From JAGWAJ01 sp026707615 (lineage in GTDB: Bacteria; Acidobacteriota; Vicinamibacteria; Vicinamibacterales; UBA8438): a stretch of 64,000 nucleotides of DNA. The translations under genes were made by a program, and so were the position numbers. Shown one piece after another: positions 18,329-26,478 of this stretch (positions within the stretch are counted from its first letter, which is position 1; every line of letters begins with the position of its first letter). The notes below the pieces were generated by a model that had not been told where the DNA came from, did not search any database, and worked only from the letters and a program-made list of their open reading frames with translations. The DNA is taken from assembly GCA_965207595.1 (NCBI GenBank), contig CBDBMW010000010.1, forward strand, positions 434,001-498,000, written 5' to 3'.

Positions 18329-21291
18329 TCCGCCGCCTCCAGTTCGACTTCCGCTCCTCCCGATACGGCATGGTCCGCCCGAATCACGAGTGCTTCGAGC
18401 AACGCCAGTCCCCAAGGTCCGAACTGCTCGTTGAGCCGCCGGAAGCGCGCAGGCTGCTCCCAGTCGACGATGGCCAGGTCTGCCGGCGCCAGGACGCGTG
18501 TTCCTGCGACCACCCCACGCACCAGGGCAGGCGTACCGTCGGCGACCGGCGGCACGAGAGGTCGGCCCTTGCCGTGATGGCTGACCACCAGGTGAATCAG
18601 CAGATCCCGACGTAGGGCATCGCCCCAGGCGGGGACCTGTTCCAGCCACGCGCGAACCAGACGCGCCGACAACTCCTCGTGCCGGCCGCCACGCGGCCAC
18701 CCGGCGTCGACGCGCATCTGCTCCCACCGCTCGCGCGGCGTCTCCGACTTCGCAACGCACACACCCCGCTTCCTGAGCGGATCCAGCCAGCGCTGGAAGC
18801 GCCGCTCCGCCTTGCCGATGTCGTGCAGTTCTCCAGCGCGCTTCACGAGGTCGATCAAATGCTGCGCTACACCAATCCGCTGGGCAATCGTGGCCGCTCG
18901 CGCCGCCACCGCCTGACCATGCCGATCCAGTTCGATAGCGGCCGCGCCCGCGGACGCCCCGCGCGCCGCCTGATGAACGAGCGAGGTCTCGTCAAGATCG
19001 CTGGCGTGCGTTTCGGGTGCCTGCTTCCTGGTTCGCAACCGCGACACCTCCCTGCGAGCGACCACCATCCGTGGCGTCAATGACTCGGTGAAGCCGGTCC
19101 ACTCCGCGTCGTCCCAGCCGTCCGGCGTCCGGGCAGTTCTGATCGCAGTCAGAATCGCCTCCACTGCTTCGCCTTGCTCGTACGGATCGGTCTCCTCGCC
19201 ATCCTCGTCGGTGATCCCCAACGCCGTTTTGATCCGGGTCTTCTCGAGTGCAACCCCGCACAGTCGTTTGACCGCCTCCCCAGCCTCATCCAGCGGCAAT
19301 CCGTGCGTGGCGACGGAGACGTCCAGGACGGGGTCGGAAGCGTCCGGATTCCAGCCGAACTCGTCCAGCAGACCGCGATCGCTCGGCAACACGATCTGAT
19401 CACCGGGCCGCAGTTCGGCAGTCGGCGCGATTTCGACCGTTACTCCGTCCGCCCCCAACCGATGCACGTCCTCGTCGCCCAGTACGCGGCGTACCTCGTC
19501 GATCGGCACCGCTACCGTTTCGCGATCGCTGGCCCTCGGCCAAAGTCGGACGGGCCGAGGCCGAGTTTGCGACCGCGTTTCGCGATCGCCGTCACGCGGC
19601 CGCAGCCGATCGCCCGGTTCGGGCACGTGGATACGCCAGAGCAGCGACACGGAGTAGTCCGCCCCCCCGATCCCGCTGAAGTACGGGTCCACGGGAGCTT
19701 CGCCAAGCGGTGGCGTCGTCGTCTTCGTCCACTCCCACAGGATTCCGGGCAGGACTTCGGGCGCCCGACCCGGCACGTCCCCCGGCGCGCCCAACACGCT
19801 GGCCACTCGCGCGGGCGACAGGTTCACGGTGGCCGGGTCGCCCTCGCGAAAGGCATCCTGTAACCTTCTGAGCACGGTGGCGGGCTCGGTGCCGTAGACC
19901 GGCCACGTTTCCGAATCCTGGCTCCCGGCCGTGCGTCGTTTTCGTGACTTGGACGGCGGTACATGCACGTAGACGGCGCTTGCGTGCTCGAACCGCCCGA
20001 GGCGGTTCAGTCTTCCCAACCGCTGCGTGAGCGCACGGACGCCGCAGGTCTCCGTGACCAGGTACTCCGCGTCAACGTCCGCACCCACTTCCAGGGTCTG
20101 CGTCGCGACCACGATCAGGTGTCGTTCGCGGCCCGCCGTCTCGACGCGCTTCGCAGCCATGCCACTGACTGGATCCGTGATCCGCTTGCGTACCCGTTCC
20201 GCCTCCCGTTCCCGCGAGAGACCGGTCAACAGCAAGAGGTCGGCCGCACCGCTCGCGTACTTCTTCTTCAGGCGGTCGAATGTCTCGCGCGCCGTCTTCG
20301 GCGTGTTGGCAAAGACGATGCAGGCCGCTGGGGCGGGTGCACGTCCCATCAATTCGACCGTGGCGGCGGCGAGTCGTCGAGCGGCGTCGCCCTCCTCCAC
20401 CCGCAACTCCAGACGCTTCACGGCGTCGAGCCGCTTCCGGACGATCGGATGCGCTTCATCCCGCTCGTCGAGTTGGAACCGCTCTTCTTTCGCGCCGTCT
20501 CCGGTCGCCGTCAGCGACACCAGGGCGGGTTTCGCGCGGGCTCCTGCCAGGATCGATTCTGCGCCGGGCGCGCACGCAGCCAAGGCGGAGAGCAGAGTTC
20601 TCAGGTGCGGGGCCAGATGAGCTTCGTCCAGCAGAACCAGACTGTCGGTGCCGGCCATCGCGGCATCGACCGCGCGCAGTCTCGAACCGGATCCGTAGCC
20701 GCGAAACAGCAACCGTGATCCATACATGGGCAAGGTGCAGAGGACGATTGCGGGCTGGGACGGATCCGTCGGCGTGTGTGCGGCGACCCCGCCGCGGAGG
20801 CGGATGACCTGGAGTGGCGTGCCCTTCGGATCGGCGGACAGCGTACGCAGCCGCTCGGCAACGCGTTTCAGGGTTTCGCGCGCCGCTTCGGGCACGTCCG
20901 CCTCGGTCGGTGCTTCGAGCAGCCGGGAGATCGCCATCGCGTGGTTTGCAGTCGAGTCGACCAGCAGTCGGCGGTTGACCACCCACCAGATCCGCGTGGG
21001 AGCCGTCCGCTCCGCCGGACTCCGGTGGGCTTGAGAAGCAAGCCACCACACCGAGATCTCGAGACAGGACGTCTTCCCGAGGCCCGTCTGCACGCCGATT
21101 TCCGCCGGCCACACTTCGTCACGAGCCACCTGTTCGGCCAGTGTCTGTTGCCACGGAAACGGATCCCGGCTCGTGTACCGGTCCGGCCCGCTCATGTGTG
21201 GGTCCACTTCCGTGTTGACCGCGCGGTAGAACTCCTCGAAGGTCGGCACGGGTGACGCCGATGGCTTGGCGGCACGCTGTGTGATGGTCAT
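18325..21291 (-). CDS. cas3: Cas3 helicase-nuclease, type I-G arrangement (helicase then C-terminal HD)
   Basis: Cas3 unwinds and degrades DNA recognised by the Cascade-like complex. The 988-residue product has the superfamily 2 helicase motifs: Walker A GLGKT at 70-74, DEAH at 222-225, SLTAT at 259-263 and QRLGRLNR at 423-430. The HD nuclease lies at the C-terminus, with HD at 823-824 (LHDIGK), His871 (GRHEE), His905-His906 (SHHGKG) and Asp973 (RADH). This order is the reverse of most Cas3 proteins and is characteristic of type I-U/I-G. All expected metal ligands seem present, so the protein is probably active. It starts 27 nt after the csb2 stop and its stop overlaps the csb3 start. Confidence 0.96.
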   Translation of the reverse strand: MTITQRAAKPSASPVPTFEEFYRAVNTEVDPHMSGPDRYTSRDPFPWQQTLAEQVARDEVWPAEIGVQTGLGKTSCLEISVWWLASQAHRSPAERTAPTRIWWVVNRRLLVDSTANHAMAISRLLEAPTEADVPEAARETLKRVAERLRTLSADPKGTPLQVIRLRGGVAAHTPTDPSQPAIVLCTLPMYGSRLLFRGYGSGSRLRAVDAAMAGTDSLVLLDEAHLAPHLRTLLSALAACAPGAESILAGARAKPALVSLTATGDGAKEERFQLDERDEAHPIVRKRLDAVKRLELRVEEGDAARRLAAATVELMGRAPAPAACIVFANTPKTARETFDRLKKKYASGAADLLLLTGLSREREAERVRKRITDPVSGMAAKRVETAGRERHLIVVATQTLEVGADVDAEYLVTETCGVRALTQRLGRLNRLGRFEHASAVYVHVPPSKSRKRRTAGSQDSETWPVYGTEPATVLRRLQDAFREGDPATVNLSPARVASVLGAPGDVPGRAPEVLPGILWEWTKTTTPPLGEAPVDPYFSGIGGADYSVSLLWRIHVPEPGDRLRPRDGDRETRSQTRPRPVRLWPRASDRETVAVPIDEVRRVLGDEDVHRLGADGVTVEIAPTAELRPGDQIVLPSDRGLLDEFGWNPDASDPVLDVSVATHGLPLDEAGEAVKRLCGVALEKTRIKTALGITDEDGEETDPYEQGEAVEAILTAIRTARTPDGWDDAEWTGFTESLTPRMVVARREVSRLRTRKQAPETHASDLDETSLVHQAARGASAGAAAIELDRHGQAVAARAATIAQRIGVAQHLIDLVKRAGELHDIGKAERRFQRWLDPLRKRGVCVAKSETPRERWEQMRVDAGWPRGGRHEELSARLVRAWLEQVPAWGDALRRDLLIHLVVSHHGKGRPLVPPVADGTPALVRGVVAGTRVLAPADLAIVDWEQPARFRRLNEQFGPWGLALLEALVIRADHAVSGGAEVELEAAE

Positions 21292-21318
21292 CGCCTCGCT
21301 CTCACCCTCGGCTGTCGA

Positions 21319-22719
21319 TCACTCATGAACGGGTACGCAGAGGCCGAAGCCCCGCTGCCGCCCGGAGCCGATTACCACCGGCCCGGTGACCGGTCGGTCG
21401 AACAGCAGTTCGACGTGCGAGTACGGAAGCGCCGGCCGACCGGGTCGGTTTACTTCTACCGGCGCCAGATCCAGCGCGCCGGTAACAAGCGGCGTACGGG
21501 CCGACCGGATAGCCACTGGCTCGGGCAGTCCTGCATGGCGGCACCAGCGGGCGACTTCCGGCAGGTCGACGGCACGCCGTCGCTCGTGGAGCGCCGGAAC
21601 AGCCGTCGCCCAGCGGCGCGATTCCCGCTCCCAGCGGGCCGGATCAGCCGCGCGTGGCTCCTCGTCGTCACGCGGCGCGACGGACACGTCGACTCCACGA
21701 CCAGTGAGATGGCGTATCGCGAACGCGGCGTCACCAGCTCTTCGGCGCACGACGGGGTCGCATCCGGAAGGCATCCATAGGGCCAGACCGTGAATGCGTC
21801 CGCGCGACCACCGGTAGCCGACGTCGGGAAGGGCCAGATAGCGAGCGATCTCGTAACCCTTCGCGTTGAACCCGTGACCGTGCAGTACCGGAGGCGGCTC
21901 GCCGTGGATGCGCTGGTGGCGGCTCAGGACCGCTTCCTTGAAGAGCGAGGTGACCGTGGAGATGCGGCGCCCCGAGACCGCCGACCCGAGGCGCAGCCAC
22001 GCCACTACCGCCCCCTTGTCCACGTGTTGGGCCGCCGCTGGTGAGCGGTACCGCACGCCGTGCACTAGCGCCGGAAACTGCTGTCTGCTCACCGCCGCGC
22101 CACGCTCACGCCACTCGTCGTACATGCGATCGAGAATGGCTAGGTGTCCTTGCCGAGTCACGTTGATCACGGTCTCGCCTCGCGGGTCCGGGACGAAGCC
22201 TCTCTTCTCGCCGGCGTGCGGGGGCATCCGTGTCGTCACCCGCATCCGGACCGGCGAGTCGGAAGCACCGAGGTATCCGACCCGGGCCGCGCGCAGGCGC
22301 AGGGCCTCCAGAATCGCCCGGCCCGGTGATTCCACGTTCCATGCGTAGACGACGCGTGGGTCTCGCGGAGCGACACGCACTCCGCTCCGGTTGACCGCGC
22401 CCGACCGCCCGACGTACTCCTGATGCGCGGACTTAGACGCGCTCCCCTCGTGTCTGACGACGTATCGCAGTTCGAGCCGCTGCTCCCACCGATCCGCATC
22501 GGCGTGAATTGTCGGCGGGGCCAACTGCTCGAACCACGTCAGCTCGGTGCCGTCGGTGACGTTACACGCCTGCCGTGTGCCGTCCGCCGCGACCAGCGCA
22601 GCGAACACCCGCGCCGGGGCCGGCGGCCACTCGCCGCGGGTCTGGCGACCGGTACTGGCGGTACCGTCGGGGTCGCCCCGGAAGGTCCCGTGCAGCAGAT
22701 CTACAGAGATCACGAGCAT
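21319..22719 (-). CDS. csb2: Csb2 (Cas5-Cas6-type RAMP protein), crRNA processing
   Basis: Csb2 (GSU0054 family) combines Cas5 and Cas6 roles in type I-G: it cuts the precursor crRNA in the repeat and stays bound in the effector complex. The product has 466 residues from the ATG at 22719, which shares one base with the csb1 stop (TGATG). It begins MLVISVDLLHGTFRG, a RAMP-like first strand. It ends with the glycine-rich loop GSGRQRGFGLC, typical of Cas6-like folds. A candidate catalytic His cannot be named by eye. The target would be the 37-nt repeat with its 6-bp GC hairpin. Confidence 0.88.
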   Translation of the reverse strand: MLVISVDLLHGTFRGDPDGTASTGRQTRGEWPPAPARVFAALVAADGTRQACNVTDGTELTWFEQLAPPTIHADADRWEQRLELRYVVRHEGSASKSAHQEYVGRSGAVNRSGVRVAPRDPRVVYAWNVESPGRAILEALRLRAARVGYLGASDSPVRMRVTTRMPPHAGEKRGFVPDPRGETVINVTRQGHLAILDRMYDEWRERGAAVSRQQFPALVHGVRYRSPAAAQHVDKGAVVAWLRLGSAVSGRRISTVTSLFKEAVLSRHQRIHGEPPPVLHGHGFNAKGYEIARYLALPDVGYRWSRGRIHGLALWMPSGCDPVVRRRAGDAAFAIRHLTGRGVDVSVAPRDDEEPRAADPARWERESRRWATAVPALHERRRAVDLPEVARWCRHAGLPEPVAIRSARTPLVTGALDLAPVEVNRPGRPALPYSHVELLFDRPVTGPVVIGSGRQRGFGLCVPVHE

Positions 22720-23915
22720 CAGTCGTCGAGCTCCGGCCAAGTCGAGCGGATGGCCGAAAGGAGGTTGTCCTTGGGCAGCAACACCTGAGGCTGCCCATCC
22801 CAACCGTCCAGGGGGACACCCACCGACCGAGCATGGTCCTTCGCCGAGCGCAGCAACTCCTGCGTCGCCTCCCCGTCACCGAGGTCGCAGGCGTCGTCGC
22901 CCTCACTTCCGAGCCACGTCACGGTGGTCGCCTTGGGTCGCAGGTCGGCTCCGGAGCGGAGCGCGAATCCACGCGCGAAGGCGAGCTGATGAGCATGCAG
23001 GCCAAGCGCCACCAACAAGGCACGCGCAGCCGCATCCGCCTCGTCGGACCGATCTCCGAGACTGATTCGTCGAAGCTGAGCGAACGAAACTGTCGCGCGC
23101 TGGGTCACGCGCGCGAACGATACGGGCGCCGCCGTCGCGTCGGCGCCCATGAACGGCACCTGGCCATGGCCGATTTCGGAGAGCTTGTCGTTCTTGCCAC
23201 CCTCGACCTTCTCGCCCTTGCCGATCTTCCATTCCGTTCGGTCGTCCGGGTTGAAGGTCACCGCCGCATCCTTGGAGAGGTTTAAGGGGTCGCCCTTGAG
23301 CCCGAACACCCTGGTGTCGGTCGTCGCCGGGCGCCAGCCGATGATCTCCGACACCCAGGCCCGGGCGTGCTTGCTGTTGTGCCCCTTCTTGCCCAGGTGC
23401 GACTGCCAGAATCCGTATAGCAGCGCCTGCGGGAACCACCCCATCAGCGGACTGCAGGACTGTGCGGTGGCGCTGAAGATGGCCTGCCCCAATTCCGTCT
23501 TGATGAAGTCCTGATCGCCCAACCTGGCGTCCCGAAGATAGGCATCTGCGCAGCGATGCGGGAACTGCAGGCTCGAGAGACGTCTCGGGAGATGCGCCGG
23601 CAGATGCTCCAGTTTGGAAAGGTCGAGCACCAGTTCCGGCATCGAGATCGAGTCACGATGCCGGCGCAGTGCATCCTCAAGACGGTTGGCCTGCGACGGA
23701 ACGTTGTCGATCACAATGACGGGAGTGGGCTCGGGGTCGCCGGGAGCGGCCCACCTTCGATCCTGTTGGTAGAGCCCTCCTTCGTAGACCGCCGGCTTGA
23801 CCGGCCCGCCGGGACCCGCCAGTGGTACGAGCTCCGTGTCGATTCGGATGCCGTCGTCGAACGAGTCCTGGGCGCAGCCTGCGAGCAGCGCCTCGAGATT
23901 GATCTTGCGAGCCAT
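22719..23915 (-). CDS. csb1: Csb1 (Cas7 backbone protein)
   Basis: Csb1 (GSU0053 family) is the Cas7-like subunit that polymerises along the crRNA in type I-G complexes. The 398-residue product starts with MARKINLEALLAGCAQD and contains the family-like segments ELVLDLSKLEHLP, SLQFPHRCADAYLRD and SPLMGWFPQALLYGFWQSHLGKKG. The start is supported by a strong AG-rich Shine-Dalgarno (GAAGGGGGCGG) just upstream. It is the first gene of the cas operon, about 50 nt downstream of a good sigma-70-type promoter, and csb2 follows with a 1-nt overlap. The motif match is from memory, not from an alignment. Confidence 0.9.
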   Translation of the reverse strand: MARKINLEALLAGCAQDSFDDGIRIDTELVPLAGPGGPVKPAVYEGGLYQQDRRWAAPGDPEPTPVIVIDNVPSQANRLEDALRRHRDSISMPELVLDLSKLEHLPAHLPRRLSSLQFPHRCADAYLRDARLGDQDFIKTELGQAIFSATAQSCSPLMGWFPQALLYGFWQSHLGKKGHNSKHARAWVSEIIGWRPATTDTRVFGLKGDPLNLSKDAAVTFNPDDRTEWKIGKGEKVEGGKNDKLSEIGHGQVPFMGADATAAPVSFARVTQRATVSFAQLRRISLGDRSDEADAAARALLVALGLHAHQLAFARGFALRSGADLRPKATTVTWLGSEGDDACDLGDGEATQELLRSAKDHARSVGVPLDGWDGQPQVLLPKDNLLSAIRSTWPELDD

Positions 23916-23971
23916 TCAGTCCCGCCCCCTTCGAAGCTTTACGTGTTTGTGGAAGGTGTAGAGTGCCAATG

Positions 23972-24000
23972 ACTGTAGGGCATCCGCAGCACGCAGTCAA
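23972..24000 (-). promoter_or_regulatory. Sigma-70-type promoter of the cas operon
   Basis: On the minus strand TTGACT (24000-23995) is followed after exactly 17 nt by TACAGT (23977-23972). The -35 matches the consensus in 5 of 6 positions and the -10 in 4 of 6. Transcription would start near 23965, giving a leader of about 50 nt before csb1 with an obvious Shine-Dalgarno. No operator palindrome is evident. Confidence 0.65.
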
Positions 24001-24420
24001 GACCGAACGGAGCAAGGGGTACGCTCCGGACGACGGCCTGATTCGACCGCAGTCTGCGCACGCCACGGCTGGAAGCAGAGCTCGCGACTCTCTGGCCGGC
24101 CCGCATGCGGGGCCCGAGGCATTCCGCCCTGAACCGGCAGCCGGCTTCGTCGTATCTCTTCCAACGTCGCCTTCAGAGCCGGGGGCGGGGATCGCAGCAC
24201 GGCGTCACGGAACGTCTGCACGCTCCGCGCTGCGCGCCTGACGGCCTGCGGTCACCGTCCAGAGCCGCCGTAGGGCGTGCGAAGAACGTATTCAGCGCCT
24301 CAGTATCAGACATGCTGAAGATGGAGAGTTGCGCGTTGTGGAGAGCCGAGCGAGCGCCTCCCGGCGATAACGGCGGGGATCGACTCGAACGGCAGCGGTC
24401 GAGGCCGCTGACGCTCCGAA
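24001..24420. other. Region without a recognisable gene
   Basis: Open frames here are short, overlap in several frames and show no family features. I see no RNA gene or repeat copy. It separates the cas promoter from decayed sequence to the right and may be a remnant of rearranged DNA. Confidence 0.4.
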
Positions 24421-24560
24421 TCAGCCGACGAACCGGAGGATGCCGCCGACGGCCGCCATGGCTCCGACCAGCCGCCAGGTCAGACGGGTCTCTATCGCGG
24501 CGATCTCAGCGCGCACGGCGGAGATGTCCGCTCGAAGCCGCTGCGAGACGCTTTCCCTCC
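24421..24560 (-). pseudogene. Remnant of a small coiled-coil/membrane protein gene
   Basis: The last 43 or so codons of a frame ending at 24421 encode SVSQRLRADISAVRAEIAAIE, then TRLTWRLVGAMAAVGGILRFVG: a short coiled coil followed by one membrane segment. The same design (LRADLAALESRLTWRFTG plus a hydrophobic end) occurs in the intact gene at 35757-36095. No start codon with a ribosome site is visible in frame close upstream, where the sequence changes to the duplicated segment at 24555. I therefore treat it as a truncated 3' end. Confidence 0.5.
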
Positions 24561-24684
24561 CCGCCAGCGTATCACCCTTGCGTGAACGTCGGGTCCCCGC
24601 GCTCCAGGACCTGTCCGGCGGCGGGGAACCCGGACAGCGAGACGGCCCACCGGACAACAGCGGGCGCCAGTCGACCGTCCAGGC
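24555..24684 (-). repeat. Degenerate duplicate of the 3' end of the selenoprotein gene region
   Basis: This segment resembles 25198-25327 in the same orientation. Shared stretches include CCCCGCCAGCGTATCACCC, then TGCGTGA and GTCGGG, then AACAGCGGGCGCCAGTCGA and CGTCCAGG. In the right copy the last part encodes the C-terminal TLDWRPLLFQ of the gene at 25289. In this copy it reads TVDWRPLLSGG and continues open, so the coding sense has decayed. Confidence 0.75.
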
Positions 24685-24809
24685 TGTCGAAGCCCAGGCC
24701 GCGCGGGCGGGTGGAGCGGCGCCGGACGACCCGGACCTGCAACCGGGACCTCGCGGAGAACGTCTGTGCCAGTTTCCCACACCTGCTCGTCGCCAGAACG
24801 CGGCGCACG

Positions 24810-25073
24810 TCACCGGTCGGGATCGGGCGCCGATTCTGCAGCACCCGCGGCGACGGCCAGTACCTCGCGATTCAGATGCACGCCGCCCGCGTTGACGTGC
24901 GCGATCACGGTGTCGGACGTGGTTCTCAGCATGCCGCGCAACTCCGCGATCTCCGCGCGGAGTTCTTCGCGGTTCGTCTGAATCTCTTCGCGATTGGTCC
25001 ACGACAGGAACGCCGCAAACAGACCTCCCGCGGCGGCGATGGTGAGCATGACGTCTCGGAACGTCTCTCGCAT
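24810..25073 (-). CDS. Small membrane protein with coiled coil, unknown function
   Basis: The 87-residue product starts at the ATG at 25073 behind an AG-rich ribosome site (GGAAGGGGAGGGCGG). It begins MRETFRDVMLTIAAAGGLFAAFLSW, one hydrophobic segment at about residues 9-25. A charged heptad-like region with repeated TNREE and AEIAELRGML segments follows, then a hydrophilic tail. It is probably anchored in the inner membrane with a coiled coil on one side. It resembles small phage- or plasmid-type membrane/coiled-coil proteins, but no function can be assigned. It lies between two copies of a duplicated segment. Confidence 0.55.
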   Translation of the reverse strand: MRETFRDVMLTIAAAGGLFAAFLSWTNREEIQTNREELRAEIAELRGMLRTTSDTVIAHVNAGGVHLNREVLAVAAGAAESAPDPDR

Positions 25074-25197
25074 CCCGGTTCCGCCCTCCCCTTCCTCCTC
25101 GTCTACGACGCCCCCCATCGCACACCGGCTCGGGTGTCCGCTGGCGGCGGCCATCGCGCGGCGGTCGTGTGCGCCGGTCGCGACGATCAGGCACGCC

Positions 25198-25327
25198 CCC
25201 TCCCCGCCAGCGTATCACCCCTGCGTGACAGTCGGGCCCCCGCGCCCCGGATCTGACCGGCGCGCGGGGACCCGCACGGCGGGAAGTCCTACTGGAACAA
25301 CAGCGGGCGCCAGTCGAGCGTCCAGGT
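25198..25327 (-). repeat. Right copy of duplicated segment, including 3' end of selenoprotein gene
   Basis: Counterpart of 24555-24684 (see there). The part from 25289 to 25327 is coding for the gene to the right; the rest is its 3' flank. The two copies are about 640 bp apart. Confidence 0.75.
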
Positions 25328-26359
25328 GAGCGGCACCTCGACCGGGAGGTAGCACACCTCGTGGTCGCAGGCCTGGTACTCCAGCGCGCCCTCGATCGTC
25401 ACCGTGGCATCCGGCGCCGCGGCCTGACCGGCGATCTCCCGGCTCATCGGAATCGTCACCTCCTGCACGAGGCGGAACGCCGACTGGTAGACCTCCACCC
25501 GCTCGTCGAGCGGCTCGAAGTGGTAGATCTCCGAGGCCGGGTAGGCGACGTCGTGCGCCTGCAGGAAGTCCGGCTCGTCGATGCGCAGGCGGATGACCTG
25601 ATAGGTGTGACCGCCCGGCGCGTAGACGTGCATGTCGGGCTTCGGCGTGACGTCCACGACGAGCGAGAAACGGTTGCCGGGGGCGACCACGGCGTCGGTC
25701 GTCCAGGCCTCCGCGGTGAGGTGGTCCGTCTCCATCCGCACCGCGTTCCGCTCCGTCCCGACGAGCGGGTCGCCCAGACGCACCGCGATGCTGGATACCG
25801 TGAAGCGCTCCTGGTAGGCCGGCTCGAAGTAGCGCTCGCGCACGCGGCCGTCCGCGTCGAGCAGGAACGTGCCGGGATACGGCACGCCGAACAACCGCTG
25901 CATCATCTCCTGCTGCTCGGCCGGCGCCCGGGCCGGGTCGAGCTCGCGGTTCAGCAGGTCGTAGGCCCGGATGGTCGCCGACCCGGCATCGGAGAGCAGG
26001 GGGTACTCGATGCCCCGCGCGGCCGCGAAGCCGGCCAGGGTGTCGGTGGAGTCATAGGTGATGACGGCGAGGCCGAGGCCCCGCGCCTGCAGGTCGTCGT
26101 AGCGGCTTTGCAGCTCCACGAGCTGCGTCTTGCAGTACGGTCACCAGTCCGCCGAACGGCTGAAGACCAGCATCGTGCCGGCGGGTCCGGCCAGCGATGC
26201 GAGGTCGCGCCGTTCGCCGTGCTGGTCGGCGAGGGCAAAGTCGGGCACCGCCTCCCCCACCTGCGGACCGAGGCGGTCCACGTCGGGGAGCGGCCCCTGC
26301 GCCGCCGCCGGTGCGGCGCCGAGGGCGACGACGAACGAGAGAGCGAGGATCTTCCGCAA
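25289..26359 (-). CDS. Putative selenoprotein: exported thioredoxin/AhpC-like domain (UPYC) fused to DsbD-alpha-like domain
   Basis: A frame starting at the ATG at 26359 begins with a signal peptide (MRKILALSFVVALGAAPAAAQ) and a redoxin N-terminus (GEAVPDFALADQHGERRDL). It meets TGA at 26143-26141 directly after FSRSADW. The same frame continues without shift as PYCKTQLVELQSRY and on to a stop at 25289. Reading UGA as selenocysteine gives a 356-residue protein with U73-P-Y-C76 at the active-site position where relatives have CPYC. A perfect 7-bp hairpin GCAGCTC-GTG-GAGCTGC begins 14 nt after the UGA, as expected for a bacterial SECIS. Residues 30-165 are thioredoxin-like; about 215-350 resemble the DsbD N-terminal domain (EYQACDHEVCYLP). 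Likely role: periplasmic thiol/peroxide redox chemistry. selA/B/C/D are not in the window. Confidence 0.82.
26110..26126 (-). promoter_or_regulatory. Candidate bacterial SECIS hairpin
   Basis: In mRNA sense GCAGCUC-GUG-GAGCUGC forms 7 perfect base pairs closing a 3-nt loop with G at its first position. It begins 14 nt after the in-frame UGA. Distance, loop size and the loop G fit bacterial SECIS rules as known from SelB-dependent selenoproteins. It lies in coding sequence (QLVELQ). Confidence 0.65.
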
Positions 26360-26430
26360 CAGCCACCTCCTGGCTCGGTCGGGAGGGCGCGGAACGCAAC
26401 GGCGCTCCCGGCACGTCCCGACTCTCGTCG

Positions 26431-26436
26431 ATCATA
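26431..26436 (-). promoter_or_regulatory. Possible -10 box for the selenoprotein gene
   Basis: On the minus strand TATGAT lies about 72 nt upstream of the ATG at 26359. No good -35 hexamer is present at 16-18 nt, so this is tentative. Confidence 0.3.
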
Positions 26437-26464
26437 CCCAGAGGCCGATCCGGCGGCCCGCGGC

Positions 26465-26470
26465 TACAAT
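26465..26470 (+). promoter_or_regulatory. -10 box for a probably leaderless HupE/UreJ mRNA
   Basis: TACAAT is followed by only 8 nt before the ATG at 26479, so transcription would start at or next to the start codon. No Shine-Dalgarno is seen. The same arrangement recurs at 28430, 50483, 51494 and 57651. Confidence 0.4.
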
Positions 26471-26478
26471 CCCTGCCC

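Noticed and set aside
24572..24844. Possible 90-residue minus-strand protein with GDVRRVLATSRCGKL
   Set aside because: No family recognised, no ribosome site, and its 3' half lies in the decayed duplicate; too weak to call.
25289..26143. Reading the in-frame TGA as a nonsense mutation or sequencing error (split pseudogene)
   Set aside because: No other damage exists in 1.07 kb, the stop lies exactly at the redox Cys position, and a SECIS-like hairpin follows. Sequencing error of a single base cannot be excluded without reads.
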